Assembly (NCBI GenBank): GCA_018334675.1
Contig: JAGXLL010000017.1
Span: forward strand, 1 to 49,987
DNA length: 49,987 nt
Direction: 5' to 3'
Source of the DNA: Bacteroidales bacterium
Lineage (GTDB): Bacteria > Bacteroidota > Bacteroidia > Bacteroidales > UBA12077
A program made the position numbers and the translations under genes. A model generated the notes under the pieces. It saw only the letters and a list, made by a program, of their open reading frames with translations, searched no databases and had not been told where the DNA came from. Below, in pieces: positions 16,392 through 24,422 of the stretch (within the stretch, counting starts at the first letter, position 1; every line of letters starts with the position of its first letter).

Positions 16392-17222
16392 ATGGAATGC
16401 ACCGGTGAAAAAGCCCTTTTCAATGACCGGCTGGTTGCTTGCAAGGAAGTAGAGCAAACAGGTACCCACCGTGGATTAGCTGTATATGAAATTTTCCGGG
16501 TTGTAGAAGGTGTGCCGGTTTTTCTTGAGGATCATTTGCGGCGTCTCTACCAGAGCCTGGAACTGGAAGGGGTGAGCATCCAGGTGGACCGGGATAAGAT
16601 GAAGAAAAGAATAGATCGTTTGATTGCTGCCAATTCCATACTTTCCGGCAAGATCAAACTGGTTGTAAGCTTTACCCCTGCCAATTCATCAGGAGAATAT
16701 GACTTGATGCTGTATTTCACTCCTTTTGATCCGCCTACGGAAAAACAATACCGGCAGGGCGTCCGGACCATCCTTTGTTCCGCCATGCGTAAAGATCCCA
16801 ATGCCAAGGTGATGCATACTGAAGCCCGCAGGCTGGCCGATGAAAAGATTGAGCAAACGGGGGCCTATGAGGCTTTGCTTGTCGACCGGGACGGTTATAT
16901 TACCGAGGGCAGCCGTTCAAATGTGTTTTTTGTGAGGGGCCCGAGCCTGGTTACCCCACCGGATGATAAGGTGCTGCAAGGGATTGCCCGCAATAACATA
17001 ATGCGCATATGCCGCGAAGAGGGAATAAATGTGGAGATAAGAAAAGTACATCAGAATGAACTTTCCGGCTTTGATGCGGTATTCCTTACCGGGACAACTC
17101 CAAAGGTTTTGCCTGTGCGTTGGATCGACGGAACGACATATTCCGTCACCCATTCGCTGGTTCGCCACCTGCTGGAAGCTTATGACAAGAGGTTGAGCGA
17201 ATATATTCGGGCGAACAGATGA
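16392..17222 (+). CDS. Aminotransferase class IV (ilvE / ADC-lyase / D-amino-acid aminotransferase fold)
   Basis: A 276-residue PLP enzyme from the chosen start MECTGEKALFNDRLV. The fold-type IV pattern is visible: YEIFRVVEGVPVFLEDHLRR near the N-terminus, the expected PLP lysine region with KVMHTEARRLADEKIEQTGA, EALLVDRDGYITEGSRSNVF with the conserved Glu, and the C-terminal AVFLTGTTPKVLPV phosphate-binding segment. Family members make branched-chain amino acids, D-amino acids or p-aminobenzoate; which of these applies cannot be decided. A frame 56 codons longer exists but has no family similarity and would begin upstream of the promoter. manA follows after 63 bases. Confidence 0.85.
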   Translation: MECTGEKALFNDRLVACKEVEQTGTHRGLAVYEIFRVVEGVPVFLEDHLRRLYQSLELEGVSIQVDRDKMKKRIDRLIAANSILSGKIKLVVSFTPANSSGEYDLMLYFTPFDPPTEKQYRQGVRTILCSAMRKDPNAKVMHTEARRLADEKIEQTGAYEALLVDRDGYITEGSRSNVFFVRGPSLVTPPDDKVLQGIARNNIMRICREEGINVEIRKVHQNELSGFDAVFLTGTTPKVLPVRWIDGTTYSVTHSLVRHLLEAYDKRLSEYIRANR

Positions 17223-17285
17223 AGTGATTCAAAAATTCATAATTTTATACGTTTTCCGGCAATATGAAATCAAAATCATAGATTT

Positions 17286-18272
17286 ATGCGCGAACTATAT
17301 CCATTGAAGTTTGAGCCCATCTATAAGGAGAAGATATGGGGTGATCAACGCCTGCGTACCCAATTAAACAAACATACAGATCCCGATAAAAAAATGGGCG
17401 AGAGTTGGGAATTATCTGCCGTGGAGGGAGATGTTTCGGTGGTGAAGAATGGTTATTTGGCCGGCAACAATCTTCAGGAGATCATCGAGATCTATATGGG
17501 TGATTTGGTGGGTGATGCGGTTTTTGAGCGTTATGGACAGGAGTTTCCCTTGCTTTTTAAATTCATAGATGCCGATGATGTGCTATCCATCCAGGTACAT
17601 CCGGATGATGAGATGGCAAGGAAGAAGCACAATGGCAATGGAAAAACGGAGATGTGGTATGTTATTTCTGCAGATGAGGGAGCCGAGTTGATTTCCGGGT
17701 TCAACCGGGAAATGGATCAGGAGACCTACCTGAGACATCTGAATGAAAGCACTTTACCGGAAATATTGAATCATGAGAAGGTACAAACGGGAGATGTGTT
17801 CTTTCTCCCGGCAGGAAGGGTTCATGCTATAGGGGCAGGTATCCTGCTTGCGGAGATACAACAGACATCCGACTGGACCTACCGCATCTTCGACTGGAAC
17901 CGGATGGGAGCTGATGGGAAACCCAGGGAGCTACATACGGACCTGGCCCTTGAGGCAATGGATTTCAAGTACTACGGGAAGTATCGCACCGACTATGCGT
18001 TACAGACCAATGAGGCCTCCAACCTGGTTAAATGCGATTATTTTACCACCAACATCATGAAGATTGACCAGCCCCGGCAGCGCGACCTGATCGAGCTGGA
18101 TTCGTTTATTGTTTATATGTGCCTGGATGGCAAACTGGAACTGATATACGACGAGACGGATTCCGTGCATATCGAGAAAGGTGAGACACTGCTGGTTCCT
18201 GCCTCCATCGAACATCTGGCTTATAAACCGCAACCAACAGCCAAGGTGCTTGAAATATACGTTGAACGTTGA
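17286..18272 (+). CDS. manA: Mannose-6-phosphate isomerase, class I
   Basis: Zn-dependent cytosolic isomerase linking fructose-6-phosphate to mannose-6-phosphate, for GDP-mannose synthesis or mannose use. The 328 residues match the short bacterial type I enzyme. KFIDADDVLSIQVHPDDE contains two zinc ligands (QVH), KTEMWYVI supplies the Glu ligand, and PAGRVHAIGAGILLAEIQQ carries the His ligand and active-site region. EKIWGDQRL at the N-terminus is family-typical. The last codons (Val-Glu-Arg-stop) lie inside a GTTGAAC-type repeat tract. The DUF393 gene follows 32 bases later. Confidence 0.93.
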   Translation: MRELYPLKFEPIYKEKIWGDQRLRTQLNKHTDPDKKMGESWELSAVEGDVSVVKNGYLAGNNLQEIIEIYMGDLVGDAVFERYGQEFPLLFKFIDADDVLSIQVHPDDEMARKKHNGNGKTEMWYVISADEGAELISGFNREMDQETYLRHLNESTLPEILNHEKVQTGDVFFLPAGRVHAIGAGILLAEIQQTSDWTYRIFDWNRMGADGKPRELHTDLALEAMDFKYYGKYRTDYALQTNEASNLVKCDYFTTNIMKIDQPRQRDLIELDSFIVYMCLDGKLELIYDETDSVHIEKGETLLVPASIEHLAYKPQPTAKVLEIYVER

Positions 18273-18299
18273 ACTTTTAACTTTTTTTCAACTTTGAAC
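18260..18299. repeat. GTTGAAC-type degenerate repeat tract at the manA end
   Basis: ACGTTGAACGTTGAAC is followed by TTTTAACTTTTTTTCAAC, so GTTGAAC units face CAAC units. The tract includes the manA stop codon. The same kind of unit occurs at 3279, 18736 and 26931. Confidence 0.55.
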
Positions 18300-18304
18300 A
18301 TAAC

Positions 18305-18721
18305 ATGGATGCCATGCCTGAGAGTACGAATGCGGTGATATTATTCGACGGCTACTGCAACCTTTGCAGCGGATCAGTGGTTTTTATCCTGAAGCGGGAG
18401 CGGGGGGACACGTTTCGTTTTGCTTCCCTTCAAAGTGAATATGCGGAAAGATTGCTTGAAAGGCTTGGGATCCGGGATGAAGCTCCCGATTCCATCATCC
18501 TGGTCGAAGGTGATCGCTATTATTACCGCTCCCGTGCAGCCTTACGCATTGCCAGGAGATTGCGGCGACTCTGGCCACTGATCTATGCTTTGGTGATTGT
18601 ACCCCGGTTTATCCGGGATCCCATCTACGACTGGATAGCCCGAAACCGCTACCGTTGGTTCGGCAAACGCGATACCTGCTTCGTGCCTTCGAAGGATATG
18701 GGTTATAAGTTCCTACAATAA
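18305..18721 (+). CDS. DUF393 (DCC family) thiol-disulfide oxidoreductase-like protein
   Basis: A 138-residue protein of the DUF393/YuxK group, named for its Asp-x-Cys-x-x-Cys motif. Here it reads FDGYCNLCSG, with the two cysteines at about residues 19 and 22. The rest, including FRFASLQSEYAERLL, YYYRSRAALRIARRL and a C-terminal RYRWFGKRDTCFVPS with a further Cys, follows the family. The fold is thioredoxin-like and a redox role is assumed, but no substrate is known. The start at MDAMPES is the only ATG in frame before the motif (with MPES as an alternative). Confidence 0.88.
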   Translation: MDAMPESTNAVILFDGYCNLCSGSVVFILKRERGDTFRFASLQSEYAERLLERLGIRDEAPDSIILVEGDRYYYRSRAALRIARRLRRLWPLIYALVIVPRFIRDPIYDWIARNRYRWFGKRDTCFVPSKDMGYKFLQ

Positions 18722-18735
18722 ATAAGTCACAAGAA

Positions 18736-18782
18736 GAACGTTGAACACTGAACGTCAAACTTTTAACGTTTAACGTTCAACG
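18736..18782. repeat. Inverted GAACGTT repeat between convergent genes, possible bidirectional terminator
   Basis: GAACGTTGAAC at the left can pair with GTTTAACGTTC at the right (11 bp, one G-U). The loop itself contains GAACGTCAAAC and TTTTAACG units. It fills the gap between the DUF393 and DUF4924 genes and includes the DUF4924 stop codon. Confidence 0.5.
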
Positions 18783-19298
18783 ATTCAGGTATTTGTCGTT
18801 GAGTAAAGCGACAAGTTCGCTGATGGCGGTTTGAGCGTCCTGGGTGGCAGGGTTGAGGGTTTTGTTCTTGAGCTTGAGCATCAGGATGCCATAGAGTCCC
18901 TGAAGGGCTGCTTCGATATCGCCGGTAGCCGTGCCCTGTGATTTGCTCTTGAGGTCGTTGAGGCTTTGTTTGGCCTGGTTATATGCCTTGACATATTCCA
19001 GCTCGTCGGTATTGTGGATCAGGTTCTCATGCAACTCCTCCAGTTCCTGGACGATGTCGCGCAGGAATTTGAGATGTCCTTTTTCCTTGATGCCCTCCTG
19101 TTCCATGCGGCGGATCAGGTCTTCATACCACGCCCGCATCTGGTGTTTGACTTCTTCAGGCTGGTCGAATTCCTGAATGATATTCTTATCGATCACATCC
19201 AGGTTGAAGTTGCTGGCCCGGATCATATCCTCAATCTGCCACATGTACAGGATGTATTCGGCGATGTTGGTTTTTTTCTTTTCCCGGGCAATGATCAT
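18777..19298 (-). CDS. DUF4924 family protein
   Basis: A 173-residue, mostly helical, charged cytosolic protein with no signal peptide. The N-terminus MIIAREKKKTNIAEYILYMW and the following QIEDMIRASNFNLD are characteristic of DUF4924, a Bacteroidota family without known function. It is the last gene of a run with prs, rplY, pth and hslR, starting 3 bases after the hslR stop, so a role connected with translation is possible but only inferred. The C-terminal Arg codon and stop fall in the repeat tract. Confidence 0.82.
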   Translation of the reverse strand: MIIAREKKKTNIAEYILYMWQIEDMIRASNFNLDVIDKNIIQEFDQPEEVKHQMRAWYEDLIRRMEQEGIKEKGHLKFLRDIVQELEELHENLIHNTDELEYVKAYNQAKQSLNDLKSKSQGTATGDIEAALQGLYGILMLKLKNKTLNPATQDAQTAISELVALLNDKYLNR

Positions 19299-19301
19299 GG
19301 T

Positions 19302-19694
19302 CTACAGTCCTTTCTTTTTGAATTGGTCCAGTTCGCGTCTTTCTTTCTTGGTGGGGCGTCCCTGACCTTTCGGCCGGTGCTCCTGGATAACCTGCTTCTG
19401 GACATCCAGTTTTTTCACCTCTTTTTCCGGTGTGATGTCCTCGAGGTATTCCCGTGCAATCCTGGCCGATTGCCGCTTGGCCAGCAGCCCGAGCACCCTG
19501 TACTTGTAGAATACCGGTTTTTTTTTGACCGTAACAATGGCTCCCACCTTAACCTGATGAGCAGGTTTGACCTGCTGGTCATCGATGAGCACCCTGCCTT
19601 TTTTACAGGCCTGTGCGGCCATGCTTCGTGTCTTGAAGATCCGAACGGCCCACAGCCATTTGTCTATTCTTAGTTCACCCTCTTGTGTTTCCAT
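19302..19694 (-). CDS. hslR: S4-domain RNA-binding protein, heat shock protein 15 family
   Basis: A 130-residue protein with an S4 RNA-binding domain at residues 8-65 (RIDKWLWAVRIFKTRSMAAQ, KKGRVLIDDQQVKPAHQV) and a basic Lys/Arg-rich tail (RPKGQGRPTKKERRELDQF). Hsp15 homologues bind free 50S subunits carrying nascent chains and help recycle stalled ribosomes. Length and the basic tail fit. It lies between pth (19 bases upstream) and the DUF4924 gene (3 bases downstream) in a translation-related operon. Confidence 0.88.
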   Translation of the reverse strand: METQEGELRIDKWLWAVRIFKTRSMAAQACKKGRVLIDDQQVKPAHQVKVGAIVTVKKKPVFYKYRVLGLLAKRQSARIAREYLEDITPEKEVKKLDVQKQVIQEHRPKGQGRPTKKERRELDQFKKKGL

Positions 19695-19713
19695 ATTGCT
19701 AAGACGTTCGGGA

Positions 19714-20277
19714 TTACTTTTTATTGTACCGGGTCATGGTCAGCTCCATGCCGATGGTACCGAAGGCCTTGATCATCTCGCCTGCATGTTTGACCAGCTC
19801 GTCCAGCTTTTCTTCTTCTTCGGGGCTCCATTCTCCCAATACATAGTTTATCTGTCCGCCTTTGGTATATCCGTTGCCAATGCCAAAGCGGATGCGGGCA
19901 TACTCATTGGTGGCCAGCACCTGGTTGATATTGGCCAGTCCGTTATGTCCGGCATCTCCACCTTTGGGACGTAGGCGAATGGATCCGAACGGGAGGGAGA
20001 CGTCATCGACAACGACCAGAAGCCGTTCCAGAGGGATTTTCTCTTTCTTCAGCCAGTAGTTAACAGCTTTACCGCTGAGGTTGACATAGGTGGAGGGCTT
20101 AAGCAAGACATAGGTGCGGCCTTTGTGCTTGAGGTAGCTGACAAAGCCATAACGTTTGTCCTGAAAAGAAATATTGGATGCCTTTGCCAGGGCATCCAAT
20201 ATCTTAAAACCAATATTATGACGGGTGTTTCTGTATTTATCGCCAATATTTCCCAGACCTGCGATTAGGTATTTCAA
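19714..20277 (-). CDS. pth: Peptidyl-tRNA hydrolase
   Basis: Releases peptides from prematurely dropped peptidyl-tRNA. The 187 residues show the bacterial Pth pattern: MKYLIAGLGNIGDKY with the conserved Asn, the catalytic His in NTRHNIGFKIL (about residue 20), VVVDDVSLPFGSIRLR with the conserved Asp, and GGDAGHNGLANI with the third conserved Asn. It follows rplY by 35 bases, a frequent pairing in bacteria (L25/Ctc-Pth). Confidence 0.96.
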   Translation of the reverse strand: MKYLIAGLGNIGDKYRNTRHNIGFKILDALAKASNISFQDKRYGFVSYLKHKGRTYVLLKPSTYVNLSGKAVNYWLKKEKIPLERLLVVVDDVSLPFGSIRLRPKGGDAGHNGLANINQVLATNEYARIRFGIGNGYTKGGQINYVLGEWSPEEEEKLDELVKHAGEMIKAFGTIGMELTMTRYNKK

Positions 20278-20312
20278 GATGAATCGGCTTTTAATACATT
20301 ATTGCGTGTTGT

Positions 20313-20990
20313 TTATTCTTCGCTTGCCTCTTCAGAGCCTTCACCTTCAGCTGCTGCTTCTGTTTCTTCTCCTTCGACTGCTTCTTCTTCTCCTTCGGCT
20401 TCTTCACCTTCTGCCAGTTCATCTTCAGGCAGGGCAAAGGCAGCACCACCACGCGGGCTCTTAACCAATACCAACACCTGGTTGGGATCATCCAAAAGTT
20501 CCAGGTTTTCATATTCAAGATCGGCTACCCGGATGGAATCACCAATATTCAAGGCGCTTACATCCAGTTTGATCTCATCGGGCATATCCTTAGGTAAGGC
20601 TTTGATAACCAGTTTCCTGTGCTTGATGATCTCTTTTCCACCTTCGGTTACACCGGCCGGCACACCTTCAAATCGAACAGGAATCCTCATCCAGAACGAA
20701 TGCTTTTCTATTACCTGGTAAAAATCGATATGCTGGATGTTGTCTTTTACCGGGTGAAACTGGATGTCCTGCATCACAGCCTTGTATTCCTTCCCGTCGA
20801 GGGTAAGGGTAACCAGGTATACATCAGGGGAGTAAACCAGTTTGTAAAAGTCTTTTTCGGGTGCTTCAAAATGGATGGATTCACCTAAACGGTACAGGAC
20901 ACAGGGCACATGGCCTTTTTTTCTTAATTGTTGTGTGCTTTTCTTCCCTACCTCTTCGCGTATAGATCCTTGAATCTGAATTGACTTCAT
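20313..20990 (-). CDS. rplY: 50S ribosomal protein L25/general stress protein Ctc
   Basis: A 225-residue CTC-type L25 that binds 5S rRNA. The N-terminal L25 domain is seen in IQGSIREEVGKKSTQQLRKK and GHVPCVLYR. The second beta domain (TEGGKEIIKHRKLVIKALPK, IPVRFEGVPAGV) is the TL5/CTC extension. The last 35 residues are an acidic Glu/Ala/Gly low-complexity tail (after ALPEDELAEGEE) that is probably disordered; such tails are common in Bacteroidota L25. An exact -7 box lies between prs and this gene, so it may have its own promoter besides read-through from prs. Confidence 0.95.
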   Translation of the reverse strand: MKSIQIQGSIREEVGKKSTQQLRKKGHVPCVLYRLGESIHFEAPEKDFYKLVYSPDVYLVTLTLDGKEYKAVMQDIQFHPVKDNIQHIDFYQVIEKHSFWMRIPVRFEGVPAGVTEGGKEIIKHRKLVIKALPKDMPDEIKLDVSALNIGDSIRVADLEYENLELLDDPNQVLVLVKSPRGGAAFALPEDELAEGEEAEGEEEAVEGEETEAAAEGEGSEEASEE

Positions 20991-21036
20991 CGTGCTATCT
21001 TTTTATTCCTGTTTCTATAAAAGTTATTTGGGAGTG

Positions 21037-21044
21037 CAAATATA
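21037..21044 (-). promoter_or_regulatory. -7 element of rplY
   Basis: TATATTTG on the minus strand, an exact TAnnTTTG box about 47 bases before the rplY start, in the short prs-rplY gap. No clear -33. Confidence 0.35.
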
Positions 21045-21048
21045 AAAT

Positions 21049-21996
21049 TTAAAAAATAAAATTGGCACTTATCGACTGGTAATTATAAACTTTCTTTATA
21101 ACATCGGTGAATACACCTGCTATGGAAAGCACTTTGATCTTGTCGGATATAGGCTTGATGGGCAGGGAATCCGTTACTACCACTTCGCTGATCCTGGATT
21201 CATTGATCCTTTCATAGGCGGGTCCTGAAAGCACCGGATGGGTAGCCATGGCACGGACGCTTTTGGCGCCCTGTTCCATCATCTTGTCTGCAGCTTTGGT
21301 CATTGTGCCTGCCGTATCGATCATATCATCCAGGATGATCACATTTTTGCCTTCCACCTCGCCGATGATCTTTATCTCGTTTACCACATTGGCTTTTTCA
21401 CGTGATTTGTGGCAGATGACCAGCGGTGTTTGCAGATGACTGGCATAAGCATTCGCCCGTTTGGTACCTCCCATGTCGGGGGCTGCAACGACCAGGTCGT
21501 TCAGCTCCAGTTCCTTGATATAAGGCACGAAGGTAGAGGAGGCGTAGAGGTGATCAACGGGAACATCGAAAAAGCCCTGTATCTGGTCGGCGTGAAGATC
21601 GAGGGTCATAATACGATCCACATTGGCCGCTGTCAGCAGGTTGGCCACCAGTTTGGCTCCGATGGAGACCCGGGGTCTGTCTTTGCGATCCTGACGGGCA
21701 AATCCGAAATACGGGATCACAGCTACCACTTTGTAAGCGGAAGCCCGCCGTGCGGCGTCGATCATCTGCAACAATTCCATCAGGTTTCTGGTAGGGGCAA
21801 ATGTTGACTGAACGATAAATACGTAGGCTCCCCGGACACTTTCTTCGTAAGAGGTTTGGAACTCTCCGTCGCTAAACTCAATAAGTGTGGATTTGCCCAG
21901 CTGAATGCCAAAGTCCTTGGCGATTTTTTCAGCAAAGTACCGGGAGGCTGAGCCAGTGAAAATTTTAATGGGGGGTCTTTTGTTGTCCTGCTCCAT
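21049..21996 (-). CDS. prs: Ribose-phosphate pyrophosphokinase
   Basis: Makes PRPP from ribose-5-phosphate and ATP for nucleotide, His and Trp synthesis. The 315 residues match class I enzymes: FSDGEFQTSYEESVRG near the N-terminus, the ATP/ribose region YFGFARQDRKDRPR, the metal-binding DLHADQIQGFFDVPVDHLYA, and the PRPP loop NVIILDDMIDTAGTMTKA. Start and length are standard. It heads the run prs-rplY-pth-hslR-DUF4924. Confidence 0.97.
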   Translation of the reverse strand: MEQDNKRPPIKIFTGSASRYFAEKIAKDFGIQLGKSTLIEFSDGEFQTSYEESVRGAYVFIVQSTFAPTRNLMELLQMIDAARRASAYKVVAVIPYFGFARQDRKDRPRVSIGAKLVANLLTAANVDRIMTLDLHADQIQGFFDVPVDHLYASSTFVPYIKELELNDLVVAAPDMGGTKRANAYASHLQTPLVICHKSREKANVVNEIKIIGEVEGKNVIILDDMIDTAGTMTKAADKMMEQGAKSVRAMATHPVLSGPAYERINESRISEVVVTDSLPIKPISDKIKVLSIAGVFTDVIKKVYNYQSISANFIF

Positions 21997-22029
21997 CGGA
22001 TCGTGGTTTTTTCCAGTTCAAAGTCGATG

Positions 22030-22037
22030 CAAAAATA
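22030..22037 (-). promoter_or_regulatory. -7 element of prs
   Basis: TATTTTTG on the minus strand, an exact TAnnTTTG box 34 bases before the prs start; a possible TTG lies 23 bases further upstream. Confidence 0.4.
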
Positions 22038-22075
22038 AAAATATCTTTTATTGATTGTTTCAATCCAGGAAAAAA

Positions 22076-22672
22076 TTACGATATCTCCAGAATTTGTTCG
22101 ATGTATTGAAGGATTTCCTCCCGCCCCTGGCCTGAATGCGATGAGGTTTGGATCACTGGGGGAAGAAATTCCCAGGTCTTGAGCATTTCTTCGCGGTAGC
22201 GCACCATGTTCTTTTTAAGTGCGGAACTGGAGAGCTTGTCAATTTTTGTAAAGACCATGGTGAAGGGTATTTCATGAATCCCGAGCCATTCCATGAACTG
22301 AAGATCCGACTTCTGTGGATTGATGCGTGAATCGAGCAGTACGAAGAGGTTCATCAGAGACGGGGCCTTGAGCATATATTCCTTGAGGAACTGAATCATT
22401 TGTCTGCGTTCCTTTTTGGAAGTCTGTGCGTATCCATAACCCGGGAGGTCAACCATGTACCACCGGTCATTGATCTTGTAATGGTTGATGGTACGGGTCC
22501 TACCGGGTTTCTGTGAGGTATGGGCCAGGTTCTTACGTTGAAGCAGCATATTGATCAGGGCGGATTTGCCCACGTTGGACCGGCCCACAAAGGCAAATTC
22601 GGGCATTTGTTGTTCGGGGAGTTTTTCAATGCTGTTGGTACTCTGTATAAATTCACTTTGGGTGATTTTCAT
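22076..22672 (-). CDS. engB: Ribosome biogenesis GTP-binding protein YihA/YsxC (EngB)
   Basis: Essential GTPase of 50S subunit assembly. The 198 residues contain G1 GRSNVGKSALI (about 31-41), a G2-region Thr in KPGRTRTINHYKI, G3 DLPGYGYAQ and G4 FTKIDKL. The length and the N-terminal FVGRSNVGKS context are EngB-typical. It lies upstream of prs, separated by 79 bases with a new -7 box, so it is likely transcribed separately. Confidence 0.95.
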   Translation of the reverse strand: MKITQSEFIQSTNSIEKLPEQQMPEFAFVGRSNVGKSALINMLLQRKNLAHTSQKPGRTRTINHYKINDRWYMVDLPGYGYAQTSKKERRQMIQFLKEYMLKAPSLMNLFVLLDSRINPQKSDLQFMEWLGIHEIPFTMVFTKIDKLSSSALKKNMVRYREEMLKTWEFLPPVIQTSSHSGQGREEILQYIEQILEIS

Positions 22673-22697
22673 TTTTGGTCATTTTGTAGCAAAGAAA

Positions 22698-22705
22698 CAA
22701 AAATA
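22698..22705 (-). promoter_or_regulatory. -7 element of engB
   Basis: TATTTTTG on the minus strand, an exact TAnnTTTG box 26 bases before the engB start. No convincing -33. Confidence 0.4.
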
Positions 22706-22772
22706 CCCCCGACCGCGGATGATTTTAGCAAGAAAACCGGTTGAGGCAGGTCAGGTGGACGTTGTCCGGTAT

Positions 22773-24197
22773 TTAGAAGTCTTTGTTTTTTATCAGCAAT
22801 TTGGGTTCCATCATTTCCCGGATGGAGTATTTGATGCCTTCGCGTCCGAAGCCTGAATCCTTCACCCCGCCATAAGGCATGTGATCGACCCGGAAAGTGG
22901 GGACATGGTTGATCATCACCCCGCCCACTTCAAGCTCTTCGTATGCCATGTTCACTTCCTGGAGGTTATTGGTGAACACCCCTGCTTGCAGGCCATAGTT
23001 GGAATTGTTGACCTTGTCCACCGCCTGGCTGAAGTTCCCGAAAGGTTCCAGGGTGACTACGGGGCCGAATATTTCCAGTGAACAAACCTTCATCTCTGGC
23101 TTGGTACCTGTAAGAACGGTAGGTTCATAATACCCTCCCGTTTTTTGTCCGCCGGTAAGGATTCGTGCACCCTGCTCCACCGCTTCATTGACCCATTGCT
23201 CAACCCGGTTGGCCTCGTGCTGGTCGATCAGCACCGATATGTCGGTATCATCGTTTAGAGGATCGCCTTTGCGAAGCTTCTTGGCTTTTTCGATGAAGCG
23301 GTTGGTGAATTCCTCAAATACCTCTTCCTGGACATAGATGCGTTGGGCATGGATGCAAACCTGTCCTGAATAAGCGAATCCGCCTACGATACATTTATTG
23401 ACCGCATCTTCGATATCGGCCGAGGAGGAAACAACCACACCCGCGTTGCCTCCCAGCTCCAGGGCCACTTTTTTCTTTCCGGCCTGTTGTTTCATCTTCC
23501 AGCCCACTGAAGGGGAACCGGTAAAGGAGAGCATCCGGATGCGCTGGTCTGTAACCATTTGGTTGCCAGCTTCTCTGTCCATGGGTAAAACGGACAGGGC
23601 GCCGGCGGGCAGGTCGGTCTGATCGATGATCTCTGCCAGTTCAAGCACGGAAAGCGGAGTAGAGCGGGCGGGTTTAAGGATGATTGGATTGCCCGAGGCC
23701 AAAGCCGGGGCAATCTTATGAACGGCCAGGTTCATGGGGAAGTTAAAGGGAGAGATCCCTGCTATCAGGCCCACCGGAAAAGGACGAACCAACCCTTCCA
23801 TATCCTCCCCCTTGGGCGTCCAGTCAATCGAGAGGTATTCACGGGGCAGACGTTTAGATTCTTCGGCTGCAATGAGAAAACCCTGTACCGCGCGATCGAT
23901 CTCACCCAGAGCAAATTTCAAGGGCTTACCCGATTGCCTGGCCAGAGATATGGCCAGATCCCGGCGTCTATAGCGAATGCCCTCTGAGATCTCCATGAGG
24001 ATCTGATGGCGTTTGTGGGAGGGAAGGGCTTTCATGGCCTTTTCTGCCTGCTTGCCACTGGTAATGGCTTGCTCCAGTTCTTCAGGACCGGCCAGCCAGG
24101 TACGCGCAAATACTTCCCGGGTATAGGGGTTGATCACCTGATGTGGGGTATCCGTTTCGATGAAGGATCCGGCGCAGTATATCTTATAAGTTTTCAT
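22773..24197 (-). CDS. Aldehyde dehydrogenase family protein
   Basis: A 474-residue NAD(P)-dependent aldehyde dehydrogenase. GISPFNFPMNLAVHKIAPAL and ILKPARSTPLS form the cofactor-binding part, FTGSPSVGWKMK the glycine motif, ALELGGNAG carries the general-base Glu, and GGFAYSGQVCIHAQRIYV contains the catalytic Cys. The combination resembles lactaldehyde / non-phosphorylating glyceraldehyde-3-phosphate dehydrogenases (ALDH21-like group), but substrate is uncertain. The open frame begins 30 bases upstream (MRHIDQ); MKTYKIYCAGSF is the better start. The gene is monocistronic and divergent from lnt. Confidence 0.9.
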   Translation of the reverse strand: MKTYKIYCAGSFIETDTPHQVINPYTREVFARTWLAGPEELEQAITSGKQAEKAMKALPSHKRHQILMEISEGIRYRRRDLAISLARQSGKPLKFALGEIDRAVQGFLIAAEESKRLPREYLSIDWTPKGEDMEGLVRPFPVGLIAGISPFNFPMNLAVHKIAPALASGNPIILKPARSTPLSVLELAEIIDQTDLPAGALSVLPMDREAGNQMVTDQRIRMLSFTGSPSVGWKMKQQAGKKKVALELGGNAGVVVSSSADIEDAVNKCIVGGFAYSGQVCIHAQRIYVQEEVFEEFTNRFIEKAKKLRKGDPLNDDTDISVLIDQHEANRVEQWVNEAVEQGARILTGGQKTGGYYEPTVLTGTKPEMKVCSLEIFGPVVTLEPFGNFSQAVDKVNNSNYGLQAGVFTNNLQEVNMAYEELEVGGVMINHVPTFRVDHMPYGGVKDSGFGREGIKYSIREMMEPKLLIKNKDF

Positions 24198-24226
24198 GGC
24201 ATCTGTATTTTGATCAATATGTCTCA

Positions 24227-24234
24227 CAAATCTA
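24227..24234 (-). promoter_or_regulatory. -7 element of the aldehyde dehydrogenase gene
   Basis: TAGATTTG on the minus strand, an exact TAnnTTTG box 30 bases before the preferred start. It leaves the longer frame's ATG at 24227 inside the promoter, supporting the shorter protein. Confidence 0.4.
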
Positions 24235-24422
24235 CAAAATAACCAAAATCATGAAATAAGTGGAGGATGATAGATTTCTGCACAGAATCTTTTATTTTTA
24301 TGCGGCTTGAAAACAATCAAAGAGGATGGGCTTTCATAAAGCAAAGACTGATATATATTTTCTATAATGATCATCCTAAACGACTGCAATATTGCAAATC
24401 TGAATCAAACCTTTCACTCGCG

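Noticed and set aside
18966-19673. A 235-codon plus-strand open frame
   Set aside because: Antisense to the DUF4924 and hslR genes, both of which are recognisable families; composition is typical of a shadow frame (Phe/Leu/Asp-rich).
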